From Pseudomonadota bacterium (GTDB lineage: Bacteria; Pseudomonadota; Gammaproteobacteria; Burkholderiales; Chitinibacteraceae), in the NCBI GenBank assembly GCA_018261735.1, contig JAGTRM010000001.1, forward strand, positions 248,001 to 312,000: DNA of 64,000 nt, in the 5' to 3' direction. The translations under genes were made by a program, and so were the position numbers. The notes beneath the pieces are model-generated. The model was not told where the DNA came from, did no database searches, and was given only the letters and a program-made list of their open reading frames with translations. Positions 15,080 through 24,239 of the stretch are shown here, one piece after another (positions within the stretch are counted from its first letter, which is position 1; each line of letters starts with the position of its first letter).

Positions 15080-16429
15080 ATGAACGATATCGTCAAGATC
15101 GTCTTTAAAGGATCGCTTGCGCCAGGAAAGACCCAGGACGAGGTCGCACCACGTCTGGCCGTCGCTTTGAAAATTGCGACCCAAAATGTACATTCACTCT
15201 TTTCGGGCAAGCCGGTTGTTCTGAAACGCAATGTGCCCCGTGCGGATTCCCTTCGATACATCACTTATCTCGCACAACTTGGCATTCTTGTTGAAGCCGA
15301 GAGCGAGACACCCCAGCCTCCGGCTGAAGATCTGTTGTTTCCCTCGCTTTTCGGCAACACCGCAGCCGTCGCGGTAGCCACTGCTCCGCCAGGGGCAGCG
15401 GCGCTTGCGCTGGCTCCTGAAATGATGGATTGCCCGAAATGCGGCGTAGAACAGCCCAAGCGCACCCTATGCAAGGCCTGCGGCGTGGATATGCCACGCT
15501 TCCAGGCTGCGCAATTCGAAATGGCACACACGCCGGCAGTAGTCACCACCAGCGCCAGCCGAGCGACACCCGATGCGGCACTCGAGGATGGCGCCGAATT
15601 CACCCCGGAATTTCGCGATTTCTCGTTCGAAGGCCGGCTGGGGCGCATCCGCTATATGAGCTACTGCTTTGGGGCATCCCTGATTACCGGCGGCGTGCTG
15701 GGTTTATTGCTGGCTTTGGGCCTGATCCGCAACATGATCGGCATCGGTTTTTTTGGGCTGATTTTTCTGGTCTATCTCGTCCGGCTGACCAGCTTGCGCC
15801 TGCACGACATGGATCGCAGCGCTTGGTGGCAATGTCTGGCGATTCCTCTCAGTGCATTGCAAAGTTATGCCGCCTACAAGATGCTATCCGGTGGAACGGC
15901 AGGGCTGCTGTATCTCAGTGCCATCCCGCTGTTCATCTACTCGCTGTGGATTTTTGCCTGGCCGGGCTCCAGCAAAATCAATCGTTTCGGTCTGCCAAAC
16001 GAACGTAACACCGCCTTCGGTTATATCGGCGCCGTCCTGTTTGTCGCATTGATGATCGGCGGGGGGGTTGGCACCAAACAAAAGGGTTTGCTTCAGCAGA
16101 AACAGGCGGCCCCGGAAGAAAGTCAGCGCAATCTGGTCGTACTCTACTGCACCCCCAATTCAGGTGCCTGCCACGAAGCGCGAAACTGGTTTTTACGCCA
16201 CCCGCGCCTGCCTTATGACGATTGTGATATCGAGACTTCCGCGGACTGCCGCCGCGAATTCGATCGCATTGGCGGCCAGGTGGTGCCTACGCTGGTCGTT
16301 GGCAACAATAAACATGACGGATTCAGCGAAGAATGGCTGATGGCCGAGGTCAAAGCAGAAATTCTGCGTCAGGCCCGCGCAGCGCCAGAATCCCCGGAAA
16401 ATTCAGCCAGTGATGAAGACGACGAATAA
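15080..16429 (+). CDS. DUF805 membrane protein with N-terminal module, zinc ribbon and glutaredoxin-like tail
   Basis: This 449-residue protein is a composite. Residues 1-75 form a small domain containing FKGSLAPG and LFSGKPVVLKRNV. A CxxC...CxxC zinc ribbon follows (MDCPKCGVEQPKRTLCKACG). Next is a DUF805 domain of four membrane helices with the usual RLTSLRLHDMDRSAWW motif. The C-terminal 90 residues resemble a glutaredoxin/thioredoxin fold: a strand, CTPNSGAC, and VVPTLVVG with the cis-proline. The tail would face one side of the inner membrane as a possible redox or binding element. A promoter lies just upstream, and the rhomboid gene follows after 23 bases. Function is unknown. Confidence 0.85.
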   Translation: MNDIVKIVFKGSLAPGKTQDEVAPRLAVALKIATQNVHSLFSGKPVVLKRNVPRADSLRYITYLAQLGILVEAESETPQPPAEDLLFPSLFGNTAAVAVATAPPGAAALALAPEMMDCPKCGVEQPKRTLCKACGVDMPRFQAAQFEMAHTPAVVTTSASRATPDAALEDGAEFTPEFRDFSFEGRLGRIRYMSYCFGASLITGGVLGLLLALGLIRNMIGIGFFGLIFLVYLVRLTSLRLHDMDRSAWWQCLAIPLSALQSYAAYKMLSGGTAGLLYLSAIPLFIYSLWIFAWPGSSKINRFGLPNERNTAFGYIGAVLFVALMIGGGVGTKQKGLLQQKQAAPEESQRNLVVLYCTPNSGACHEARNWFLRHPRLPYDDCDIETSADCRREFDRIGGQVVPTLVVGNNKHDGFSEEWLMAEVKAEILRQARAAPESPENSASDEDDE

Positions 16430-16452
16430 TCGCCTCCCCCGGACAATAAACC

Positions 16453-17913
16453 ATGCTGATTCTGCCCCTGCCTGCGGCACCTGACTGGCGGCGCCCGCCG
16501 TGGGTCACGCTCGCCATCATCGTGATTTGCAGCTTTATCTTCCTGTTTTTGCAGCTCAAAGACGGGCCGATCGAGGCGCGTGCGTATTCGTATTATCTGG
16601 AACACCGGCTGCACGAATTGGAGCTGCCGCGCTACCTTGAGCATTTGCGGCAGAAGGGGCATGCAACGGCGGCAGACAACGATACGCCGCGCGATTCGAT
16701 CATGCTGCTGTTGCGCATGCAGGCGGATGAAGCATTCATGCGCCGCCTGCATCAGGACGAAATTATTCGTCCCGACGAGCCGCGTTATCCGGCGTGGAAG
16801 GCCCAGCGCGCCGAATTCGAAAAATTGCTCGCGCAGAGCTTTACCGACCGGTTCATCCTCAAGCCGGCGAATCCGACTTGGTACGGCTTGTTGATGCACA
16901 TGTTCATGCATGGCAGCGTGGACCACTTGCTCGGCAACATGGCCGTTCTATTCATCGTGGGCTACACGGTCGAAGCGGCGCTCGGCAGCGGGCGCTTTCT
17001 GGCGTTTTACATCCTGTCCGGGCTGGGCGCGACGGCGGCCGACCTGGTTCTGCGTTCAGATAGTTTTGTCGGTACGCTTGGCGCATCGGGCGCCATCGCC
17101 GGCGTAATGGCCATGTTTGTTGTCATCTACGGCCTGCGCAAAATCCGGTTTTTCTATTTCCTGTTTTTCTACATGGGCACGCTGCACGCCTCGGCGTTGC
17201 TGGTACTACCGGTGTGGCTGGGCAAGGAACTGCTGCAGAAAGTCATGAACCCTGGCAGCCATGTGAACTACTACGCGCACTTCTGTGGCCTGCTGACGGG
17301 CGCATTGCTGGCTACCTGTTATCGCTGGCGGCGCAGCTGGCAAACCGCTGAACATGTCATCGCGCAGGAAAATGACGCGGCAACGAAAAAGCTGCAATTA
17401 CAAGCCGAAAACCTGTTTGCCCGGATGCAATTCGAACCCGCTGCCCGACTCTATGCCAAGCTCACTGTCGCGCAACCGCAAGACCGCAAACTCGCCATTG
17501 ATTTTTATCAAGCGGCCAGATTGCAGCCTGATACCCATCTGCGCGAACAGGCCTGCCAACTTATCCTGACCCTCAATACCGGCACGCAGCAAACCACGGA
17601 AGCATGGCAATACCTGATCGAACGCAAGGCCATGCTGCCAAAACTGACAAACAGTGACTGGACGCGACTCGCGGCATCATGGATCGATGGCAGATTCCTG
17701 GTGCCGGCCGAACAGCTGCTACGCATGCTGAGCAGCAAAAGCGGCCAACATCCGGGATTGCCGACACAACTCTACCGTCTGGGACAAGCTTTTATGCAAG
17801 CCAAACAGGATGAGCGTGCCTTCGGCTGCTGGCGTATCCTGATCCGCCATTATCCGCAATCGGCAGAGGCCCAGCTGGTGCGCAAACCATCGCCCTCGTC
17901 AGCCCAATCCTGA
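16453..17913 (+). CDS. Rhomboid family intramembrane serine protease with C-terminal TPR-like region
   Basis: This 486-residue inner-membrane protease has the catalytic serine in GASGAIAGVMAMF and the catalytic histidine in YYAHFCGLLTGAL. The upstream HGSVDHLLGNMAVLF supplies the oxyanion-side His and Asn. A first helix (residues 15-33) is followed by a long extracytoplasmic loop of about 110 residues. After the last helix comes a soluble helical region of about 190 residues resembling tetratricopeptide repeats. Substrates are unknown. It is probably co-transcribed with the DUF805 gene and converges on the next gene, ending 7 bases from it. Confidence 0.9.
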   Translation: MLILPLPAAPDWRRPPWVTLAIIVICSFIFLFLQLKDGPIEARAYSYYLEHRLHELELPRYLEHLRQKGHATAADNDTPRDSIMLLLRMQADEAFMRRLHQDEIIRPDEPRYPAWKAQRAEFEKLLAQSFTDRFILKPANPTWYGLLMHMFMHGSVDHLLGNMAVLFIVGYTVEAALGSGRFLAFYILSGLGATAADLVLRSDSFVGTLGASGAIAGVMAMFVVIYGLRKIRFFYFLFFYMGTLHASALLVLPVWLGKELLQKVMNPGSHVNYYAHFCGLLTGALLATCYRWRRSWQTAEHVIAQENDAATKKLQLQAENLFARMQFEPAARLYAKLTVAQPQDRKLAIDFYQAARLQPDTHLREQACQLILTLNTGTQQTTEAWQYLIERKAMLPKLTNSDWTRLAASWIDGRFLVPAEQLLRMLSSKSGQHPGLPTQLYRLGQAFMQAKQDERAFGCWRILIRHYPQSAEAQLVRKPSPSSAQS

Positions 17914-17920
17914 GATGCGC

Positions 17921-19198
17921 CTAGCGCAAGCGTGAAATCACCGTCTGCAACTGTAGTGCTTCCGCGCGCACGGTATGTGCGGGAAAGCGCTGCAGCAGGA
18001 TTTCGAGGATTTTCAGTGCCTGCGTATCATTGCGCAGATGTTCCGATGCCAGCCGCGCACCCAGCAACAGGATTTCCGGCAGCGCGGCATGGTTACCGAA
18101 TTGCACATCAAATTCCTTGACCAGCGCCAGCGCCAGCGCTTGCTTGTGTGCCGCCAACGCAACGCGCCCCAGTGTGGCACGCATCTGCCCATCGGCAGGC
18201 AAAAAAACCGGATTGTGGTGTCGCACTGATTCCAGCACTTGCAGCGCCTGAGTTTCACGCCGCTGATTCAGCAACACGCCGATATAGCAATCGGCCTCGC
18301 GCACCAACTCGCCACGATGCGCATCGGAGGCAAGCAGCAACCGAAAGTAGCCTTCGCGCAACGCGAGGTCTCTCGGGTTGGCCCTCAGCGCCCCGGCCAG
18401 AAAATGTACCGCTTCGGTGATTTGGCCCGCCCGCACCATTTCACCGGCCTGCGCGAGCACGACCTTGCCATCCGCGTCCTGCGCTTGCACAGGCTTGGCC
18501 TGATCGCTTCCTGTCTGGGGAATGCCCAGCGATACATGATATTGATGCAACACATAACCCATCAGCGCGTACATCACGATCACGAAATACATGTTGATAA
18601 AGAAGAAAAAGAGCGGCTGCACGCCTGCAGGCAAGATGGGCAGCAAATAATATGAAGCAGCCGTACCGCTGCTAGTCAGCAAGCTTAAACAACCCCAAAG
18701 ACCCAAATAGGGCATGCCGATGTCTGCGATCAGGCGCCAGAGCTCTTCCGGGTTGATCGATTCAAGCAGATTGTCAGTCAAGGCGAGCAACATAATGCTC
18801 GCGGGTAACACCAGCATCAGCAAAAGCGAAGCCAGCACCGCGACCGCCGGACCCAGCAAGTACCCGATCATCCCGACAAAAATCCCCCCGACGACCAACG
18901 CGGCAAATTGCTTGTAGGGGCGGTACGGGTGTTCCTGCGTGTTTTCGCGTAACACATCCCGCTGCTCGTGTTCGCCCAGCGCCATATGCTCCAGCACCTT
19001 GAACGCATGACGCAGCAAAGCGGCAAACAGCAGCGTATTGAGCGCGACAGACATAATCCCGCCTCGGAGCACGCTATTGATCAACCAGAACGCAATCGAC
19101 AGCAGGGAGAGACTTAACAGCGAATCCAGCCGCAAGGGTTGCGCAAAGAAAAACGGAAAACGCTCCCAAAATGGGGTAATGGCAGTAGGTTTTTGCAT
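17921..19198 (-). CDS. Multi-pass membrane protein with C-terminal TPR-like region
   Basis: This 425-residue protein has about six membrane helices in the first 225 residues, including a glycine-rich GYLLGPAVAVLASLLLML segment as in DUF4013-like proteins. A soluble region of about 190 residues follows, with helical repeats (LAQAGEMVRAGQITEAVHFL, ANPRDLALREGYFRLLLASD). The overall build, membrane block plus TPR tail, mirrors the rhomboid protein convergent to it, although the membrane parts are unrelated. Function is unknown; a role in membrane-protein handling is a guess from the neighbours. Confidence 0.75.
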   Translation of the reverse strand: MQKPTAITPFWERFPFFFAQPLRLDSLLSLSLLSIAFWLINSVLRGGIMSVALNTLLFAALLRHAFKVLEHMALGEHEQRDVLRENTQEHPYRPYKQFAALVVGGIFVGMIGYLLGPAVAVLASLLLMLVLPASIMLLALTDNLLESINPEELWRLIADIGMPYLGLWGCLSLLTSSGTAASYYLLPILPAGVQPLFFFFINMYFVIVMYALMGYVLHQYHVSLGIPQTGSDQAKPVQAQDADGKVVLAQAGEMVRAGQITEAVHFLAGALRANPRDLALREGYFRLLLASDAHRGELVREADCYIGVLLNQRRETQALQVLESVRHHNPVFLPADGQMRATLGRVALAAHKQALALALVKEFDVQFGNHAALPEILLLGARLASEHLRNDTQALKILEILLQRFPAHTVRAEALQLQTVISRLR

Positions 19199-19520
19199 GG
19201 ATGGGTCAATCGCACGAATGAACGGGCCTACTCTAGCCTATTTTTTAATGAAAGGTTCAGGATTGAATAACGTCAATAACAGATGCCAACGAATCAATTG
19301 GACACCCCATCCTCGCCAAGCTACCCTTGAAAAACCGGGTGCTAGCCGGTGGCCAGAGCTCACCGGACGAAACGGTGGCTAAACTGGCAAAACCGCTGCG
19401 GTGTATGCGGAAAAGCGCGGCCGCATGGCATTGATCTCTAACGTCCAACACACGATCACCGGCGTCCGCGGTAACGCCGGGATGAAAACCACAATCCCAT
19501 TTCCGGTCCAACGGACAAAC
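19199..19520. other. Intergenic region without a supported gene
   Basis: About 320 bases between the start of the membrane-TPR gene and the hflX terminator. Only short frames occur (for example 19257-19511 minus), with no family features or ribosome sites. The membrane-TPR gene promoter should lie at the left end. Confidence 0.5.
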
Positions 19521-19545
19521 AAAAAGGCCGCGTGCTGCGGCCTTT
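19521..19545 (-). terminator. Rho-independent terminator of hflX
   Basis: A perfect 9-base stem AAAGGCCGC / GCGGCCTTT with a 5-base loop, followed on the minus strand by TTTTTGTTTG. It begins about 40 bases after the hflX stop codon. Confidence 0.88.
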
Positions 19546-19584
19546 GGGTGTTAGCGCTCAAATGCAGCGCCCTGCGTTGATCCA

Positions 19585-20934
19585 TCAAGCCGGGTTTAAC
19601 TGCTCGCTCAGGCGCTCCACATCATCGCGCTCGCCGCGAATCGTGAAGAAGGTGCCTTCTTCGTTGGAATGCTCGTCCAGCACCGTGCAGCTCGCGTAGA
19701 TTTTGCCGCGCATCTGCTGGTGGGCCCAGGGCAGGAAAATCTCGGCCTCGGCCAGATGCTGCTGGAAGAAGGCGACGATCTGCCCGTGCAGCCTTGCCAC
19801 GTCTTCAGGATTCTTCGCACTCATCACCACGCAATCCGGGAACCGTGCGCGCAGCACTGCTTCGCATTCGGCTTGTGCGGCGGCATCGCCCACGTGGTCG
19901 ATCTTGTTGAACACGCGCAGGCGCGGCACTTCGTGTGCGCCGATTTCCTTCAACACTTCGTCGGTGACTTCGAGCTGGCGCTGAAAGCCGGGGTCACTGG
20001 CGTCGATTACGTGCAGCAGCAGCGAGGCATCGAGCGATTCGTCGAGCGTCGACTTGAACGATGCGACCAGGCCGTGCGGCAGGTTCTTGATAAAGCCGAC
20101 CGTATCGCTGACCAGCACGCGCGGTTTGCTTTCCGGGTAGAGCGTGCGCACGGTGGTATCGAGCGTGGCGAACAGCTTGTTGGCGACCAGCACTTCGCTG
20201 CCGGTGAGCGCGCGCATCAAGGTCGACTTGCCGGCGTTGGTGTAGCCGACCAGCGCCACGCTGGCCAGCGTTTGATTTTCCAGCCGGCGCGCGCGTTGAA
20301 TGCTGCGCTCGGCATCCATCGCGACAATTTCTTTCTGCAGCTCGGCGATGCGGTCGCGCACCTTGCGGCGGTCGAGCTCGGTCAGCGATTCGCCGACGCC
20401 GCGGCCGCCGACACTGCTGCGCTGCCGCCCTTGTTGCCCGGCCAGCTTCGCCGCCTCGCGCAGGCGCGGCGCCATGTAACCGAGGCGCGCGATCTCGACC
20501 TGGGTGCGCGCGGCGCGGGTGCGGGCGTTGCGGTGGAAGATTTCCAGAATGACCATGGTGCGGTCCATCACCGGGCAGCCGACCTCGATTTCCAGATTGC
20601 GCGCCTGCGAAGGCGAGATTTCGTGATCGACCAGCAGCGCGTCGATCTGCCCGTCGAACGGCGCAGGTGCCTGCGTGGTTTCGGCCAGCTCGGCCGGCAG
20701 GGGCTCGTCACTGACGAAGCAGCGGATTTCCTGGCGCTTGCCCGCGCCCAGATAGGCCGTCATCTCGAAGGTATTGCGCCGCTGCACGAAGGTGTGCACG
20801 ACGGTAAAACCGAGCGTCTTGGCGAGTTCGCGCAGCTCGGTCAGCGACGATTCGAACTCGGCATCGCACACATTCGGCCGTTGTACGGATGCGACGATGG
20901 CGTATTTGGGCTGCTCTTGGACTTCTGTTTGCAT
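19585..20934 (-). CDS. hflX: GTPase HflX, ribosome-splitting factor
   Basis: This 449-residue translational GTPase binds the 50S subunit and rescues stalled ribosomes under heat or antibiotic stress. The N-terminal HflX domain includes TAYLGAGKRQEI, the middle is helical (RLGYMAPRLREAAKLAGQ), and the G domain has GYTNAGKST (G1), DTVGFIKNLPHGLVASFKST (G3) and FNKID (G4). I start at ATG 20934, since the frame upstream is a polar leader unlike the family. It is usually found with hfq, but hfq is not next to it here. A terminator follows. Confidence 0.95.
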   Translation of the reverse strand: MQTEVQEQPKYAIVASVQRPNVCDAEFESSLTELRELAKTLGFTVVHTFVQRRNTFEMTAYLGAGKRQEIRCFVSDEPLPAELAETTQAPAPFDGQIDALLVDHEISPSQARNLEIEVGCPVMDRTMVILEIFHRNARTRAARTQVEIARLGYMAPRLREAAKLAGQQGRQRSSVGGRGVGESLTELDRRKVRDRIAELQKEIVAMDAERSIQRARRLENQTLASVALVGYTNAGKSTLMRALTGSEVLVANKLFATLDTTVRTLYPESKPRVLVSDTVGFIKNLPHGLVASFKSTLDESLDASLLLHVIDASDPGFQRQLEVTDEVLKEIGAHEVPRLRVFNKIDHVGDAAAQAECEAVLRARFPDCVVMSAKNPEDVARLHGQIVAFFQQHLAEAEIFLPWAHQQMRGKIYASCTVLDEHSNEEGTFFTIRGERDDVERLSEQLNPA

Positions 20935-21182
20935 TCGGGAAGGGCTTCGCGGGATTGGGCAAGGCGAGATAGTACCTGCCAATGGGGAAGTTGGCGGCAT
21001 GGAATCTGCACGGGCCGCCGAACGTGAGGCAATTTCGTGTCCTGCTCCCCGCGCAGAGTGACGAAATCATCCGTTTGGCGTAACAGGCTTCGTTTGGCGG
21101 CCTGCAGGCGAAAATGATTCTTATTCTACCGTTCGATTTGACTACACTTTGTAAGGATATCGGTCTCGATCTTGAGGGCCCC

Positions 21183-22667
21183 ATGCAGATACGAACGCTG
21201 CGCAGGATTTCCCGCGTGATGCACAACGGACTCTGGATCATCGTTGCGGTGATTCTCGCGGCATTGTGGTCGCTGGCGCTGGTTTTTTCGTCCGTTTACA
21301 AGGAAAGGCTGATTTCCAGCAGCATGCGCGAGCTGGTGCAGCTCAACGGCGTCGTCACCCAGCATACGCTGGCGCTCTTCAAGGCCATTGAAACCGATCT
21401 GCACGTGGTGGATCGCTGGCTGCAAGTCTACAAGGGCGACGATCCGTTGAACGACCCCGCGTTCGTGGCCATGATCAACGACTTGCGCGACATCTCGGAC
21501 GGGCTCGTGGATATCCGGGTGATCTCCACGGAAGGCAAACTGTATTACATCCCCAATCCAACCCGAAAACCGCTGGCCGATGTCAGCGACCGTACCTACT
21601 ACACCGCCCAGCTGGATCCCCTCCTGTCTAGAAAGCTTTATATCGGCGCACCGGTTCAAAGTCGCGTCTCCGGCGAATGGGGCATCCCGATTTCATGGCG
21701 AATGCAGTCGCCAGTGGCCGGATTGCACGTGATCCTCGCGGCCGTCGAGCTCGATCGCCTGGTCGCGCCGCACGAACGCTGGCGTTTTCCCACACCGGGC
21801 AGCATCTTGCTGCTGAGGGACGACGGCATTCTGCTTTCGCGCGCCCCCTTCGATGCCAAATATCTGGGCATCAACATGCTCGACGAAGCTGCGCTGCGAA
21901 CGATCTTCCAGAAGGGGAAAGGCACCCTGTTGACCGAAAGCCCGCAAACCGACGGCATGAAGCGACTGGTTAGCGTCGAACGCCTGGAGAACTTCCCTCT
22001 CGGGGTGGTAGTCACTCGCGGGCTGGACGAAACGCTGGGAAACTATTATCTGGTGCGGCGCATTGTATTCGGCGTGATCCTGGTCATTACCCTGGCGGCG
22101 CTGGGTTTTACCGCGCTGATATATCGCACCCAGAAAGCCCTGTTGAAAACGCAGCGCGAGCTGCACAGGCAGGCTTCGGTCGACGACTTGACGCAACTCA
22201 TGAACCGGCGGGCCTTCTTTGCCTATGCCGACCGGGAGTTTTCCCGCGCCAAGCGCCAGAATGCACCGCTTGCATTGCTGATGCTGGATATCGACGACTT
22301 CAAGCAGATCAACGATCGCAGCGGACACAGCACCGGCGATCGGGTGTTGACCCTGTGCGCCAAAGCATGGATGCACGCGCTGCGCGGCCACGATGCGATC
22401 GGCCGTATCGGCGGTGAGGAGTTCTGTGTTTTATTGCCGGCAACCGGCCCGCAAGCCTCCATCGATGTGGCGGAACGGTTGCGCAAAATGACCGAAGAAC
22501 ACATCAACCTGGAACAGAACAAGGTCAAGCGGGTTACCGTCAGCATCGGTTTGGCCTGGTTGACCGAGTCGGATACCCATTGGCAGATGCTGCTCGAGCG
22601 CGCCGATTTGGCGCTGTACCGGGCAAAGCATGACGGCAAGAATCGGGTGGAGACGGAGGCTTCGTGA
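21183..22667 (+). CDS. Diguanylate cyclase with periplasmic dCache-like sensor
   Basis: This 494-residue inner-membrane enzyme makes cyclic di-GMP from two GTP. One membrane helix near residues 18-40 and another near 285-305 bracket a periplasmic double-Cache-like sensor (DRTYYTAQ and WGIPISWRM are typical). The cytoplasmic GGDEF domain has an active GGEEF motif and the upstream RGHD inhibitory site, so product feedback is expected. I start at ATG 21183; the frame is open to 21114. It is divergent from hflX and stands alone. The ligand is unknown. Confidence 0.92.
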   Translation: MQIRTLRRISRVMHNGLWIIVAVILAALWSLALVFSSVYKERLISSSMRELVQLNGVVTQHTLALFKAIETDLHVVDRWLQVYKGDDPLNDPAFVAMINDLRDISDGLVDIRVISTEGKLYYIPNPTRKPLADVSDRTYYTAQLDPLLSRKLYIGAPVQSRVSGEWGIPISWRMQSPVAGLHVILAAVELDRLVAPHERWRFPTPGSILLLRDDGILLSRAPFDAKYLGINMLDEAALRTIFQKGKGTLLTESPQTDGMKRLVSVERLENFPLGVVVTRGLDETLGNYYLVRRIVFGVILVITLAALGFTALIYRTQKALLKTQRELHRQASVDDLTQLMNRRAFFAYADREFSRAKRQNAPLALLMLDIDDFKQINDRSGHSTGDRVLTLCAKAWMHALRGHDAIGRIGGEEFCVLLPATGPQASIDVAERLRKMTEEHINLEQNKVKRVTVSIGLAWLTESDTHWQMLLERADLALYRAKHDGKNRVETEAS

Positions 22668-22751
22668 TCCCGGACGGCGGGGAATACCCAATGGTCGGGC
22701 GGGCGACTAACCCGCCCCATCGAACGGCCGAGGGCAAACAAAGACGCACGG

Positions 22752-22771
22752 CAAGTGCGCCGTACGCGGTA
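22752..22771. repeat. 20-base repeat CAAGTGCGCCGTACGCGGTA, copy 1
   Basis: Identical to 34431-34450; both copies are preceded by ACGC eight bases upstream of the match. It lies between the diguanylate cyclase and the SMP-30 family gene, each copy close to a gene of unusual composition. Confidence 0.7.
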
Positions 22772-22840
22772 GAAATACGGGTATGTGGTAAATCGCAATC
22801 GCCGCAATCAGTTTTTGCAGCGATTGCCGACCGTTATGAA

Positions 22841-23956
22841 TTACACCGCGCCGTGTGCTTCGACGTAGAGTGCATAGATCGAATGACTGCTGGCCATATA
22901 CAGGCGGTTATTTTTTGGACCGCCAAAGCACAGATTAGGACAGCGCTCTGGCAGCTTGATAAAGCCGATAGCCTTGCCTTGCGGGTTGAAGATCATCACA
23001 CCATCCAGATCTTCAGATTTCCCCTTGAGTTCAAATACCTTACGTCCAGCCACATCGGTAGGTTCGGACTGTAGTACGCCATTGCTGCCCCAGCCGCACC
23101 ACAGATTGCCATCGCGATCTACTTTGAAGCCATCCAGAGCCCCCTGGTCAGCCGCGTCGATCAGTTTGGTCTTGTTGGATACGGTGCCGTCAGCGTTGAC
23201 ATCAAAGCTCCAGATGCTGCGATTGGGTGTGCCCTTCCACTCAACCACATAAAGCTTCTTCTCGTCGGGCGAGAAAGCCAGACCGTTAGGGTTGACGAGA
23301 TCCGTGATCACGGCCGTGAGTTTGCCATCGGGGCTGATGCGGAAAACATTGGTGTTGGCCTGTTCCGGTTTAGCCTTGAAGCCTTCCCATTCGCCATTGA
23401 TCCCGAATAAGGGATCGGTGAACCAGATGCTGTTATCCGATTTGACGACGATATCGTTGGGTGCATTGAGCTTTTTGCCTTCGAAGCTATCAGCCAGTAC
23501 GGTGAGTTTGCCATTCTTCTCGGTGCGTACCACGCGACGCGTGACTGAGTGCTCGCAAGTAATGAGGCGGCCTTGGCGATCACGCGTGTTACCGTTGGCA
23601 TAGTTGGCCGGCTTGCGGAAAACGGTAAAACTGCCGTCCTTCTCGCTGTATTTCATGATGCGGTTGTTCGGAATGTCGCTGACCAGCAAATAGCCACCGT
23701 CTTCCGGAAAATATACGGGTCCTTCTGCCCAGAGCATGCCGGAGGCGACTTGCTCGACCGTGCTGCTATAGATGCGGTATTTAGCAAAGCTTGGGTCGAG
23801 AATCAAGACAGCAGGATCTGGATAGCGCTGATTGGGTTTGAAGCCAAAAGACGTGGATGCTGTAGCGATTCCCGATGCCACAGCCGCAATTCCACCTAAC
23901 AGTACATTGCGGCGTGAAAAATCCATTGCATTGGATTCTGTATTCTTTTTATCCAT
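22841..23956 (-). CDS. SMP-30/gluconolactonase family protein with Tat signal
   Basis: This 371-residue six-bladed propeller belongs to the SMP-30/gluconolaconase/LRE-like family, metal-dependent hydrolases of lactones. Family marks include WAEGPVYFPEDG (first metal ligand region), LNAPNDIVVKSDNSIWFTDP, NPNGLAFSPDEKKLYV and DGFKVDRDGNLWCG. The N-terminus carries a twin-arginine motif (SRRNVLL) before a hydrophobic stretch, so it should be exported folded through Tat. An AGGAGG ribosome site supports ATG 23956. Its composition is AT-richer than its neighbours, and the flanks are AT-rich, suggesting acquisition by transfer. Substrate is unknown. Confidence 0.88.
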   Translation of the reverse strand: MDKKNTESNAMDFSRRNVLLGGIAAVASGIATASTSFGFKPNQRYPDPAVLILDPSFAKYRIYSSTVEQVASGMLWAEGPVYFPEDGGYLLVSDIPNNRIMKYSEKDGSFTVFRKPANYANGNTRDRQGRLITCEHSVTRRVVRTEKNGKLTVLADSFEGKKLNAPNDIVVKSDNSIWFTDPLFGINGEWEGFKAKPEQANTNVFRISPDGKLTAVITDLVNPNGLAFSPDEKKLYVVEWKGTPNRSIWSFDVNADGTVSNKTKLIDAADQGALDGFKVDRDGNLWCGWGSNGVLQSEPTDVAGRKVFELKGKSEDLDGVMIFNPQGKAIGFIKLPERCPNLCFGGPKNNRLYMASSHSIYALYVEAHGAV

Positions 23957-24239
23957 TCTTTCCTCCTGGTTTGCTGAGCAAAAGTTGTAATGCCAGAGTT
24001 CGGCATACCTAAGGTATTCCCTGAACCCATTTTTTGCTTTGTGAAGGCAGCCATTTAACCAGGAATTGCAGAGGGAAAATCTTGTGCATGTTTACCAATT
24101 ACGAATGCTAGCACTATAAAAAAATGTTCTTTTTCTGACTTTTGTTGAAATAAACCAGGCTACCCGCTCGGATCACAGGACAGTGAATTGTACTTCTCGA
24201 CTTGAGATTCCCAGCACAATGTGCTTTGCCATCAACACC

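Noticed and set aside
19669..21027. Plus-strand frame of 452 codons
   Set aside because: Mirror of hflX, whose GTPase motifs are unambiguous.
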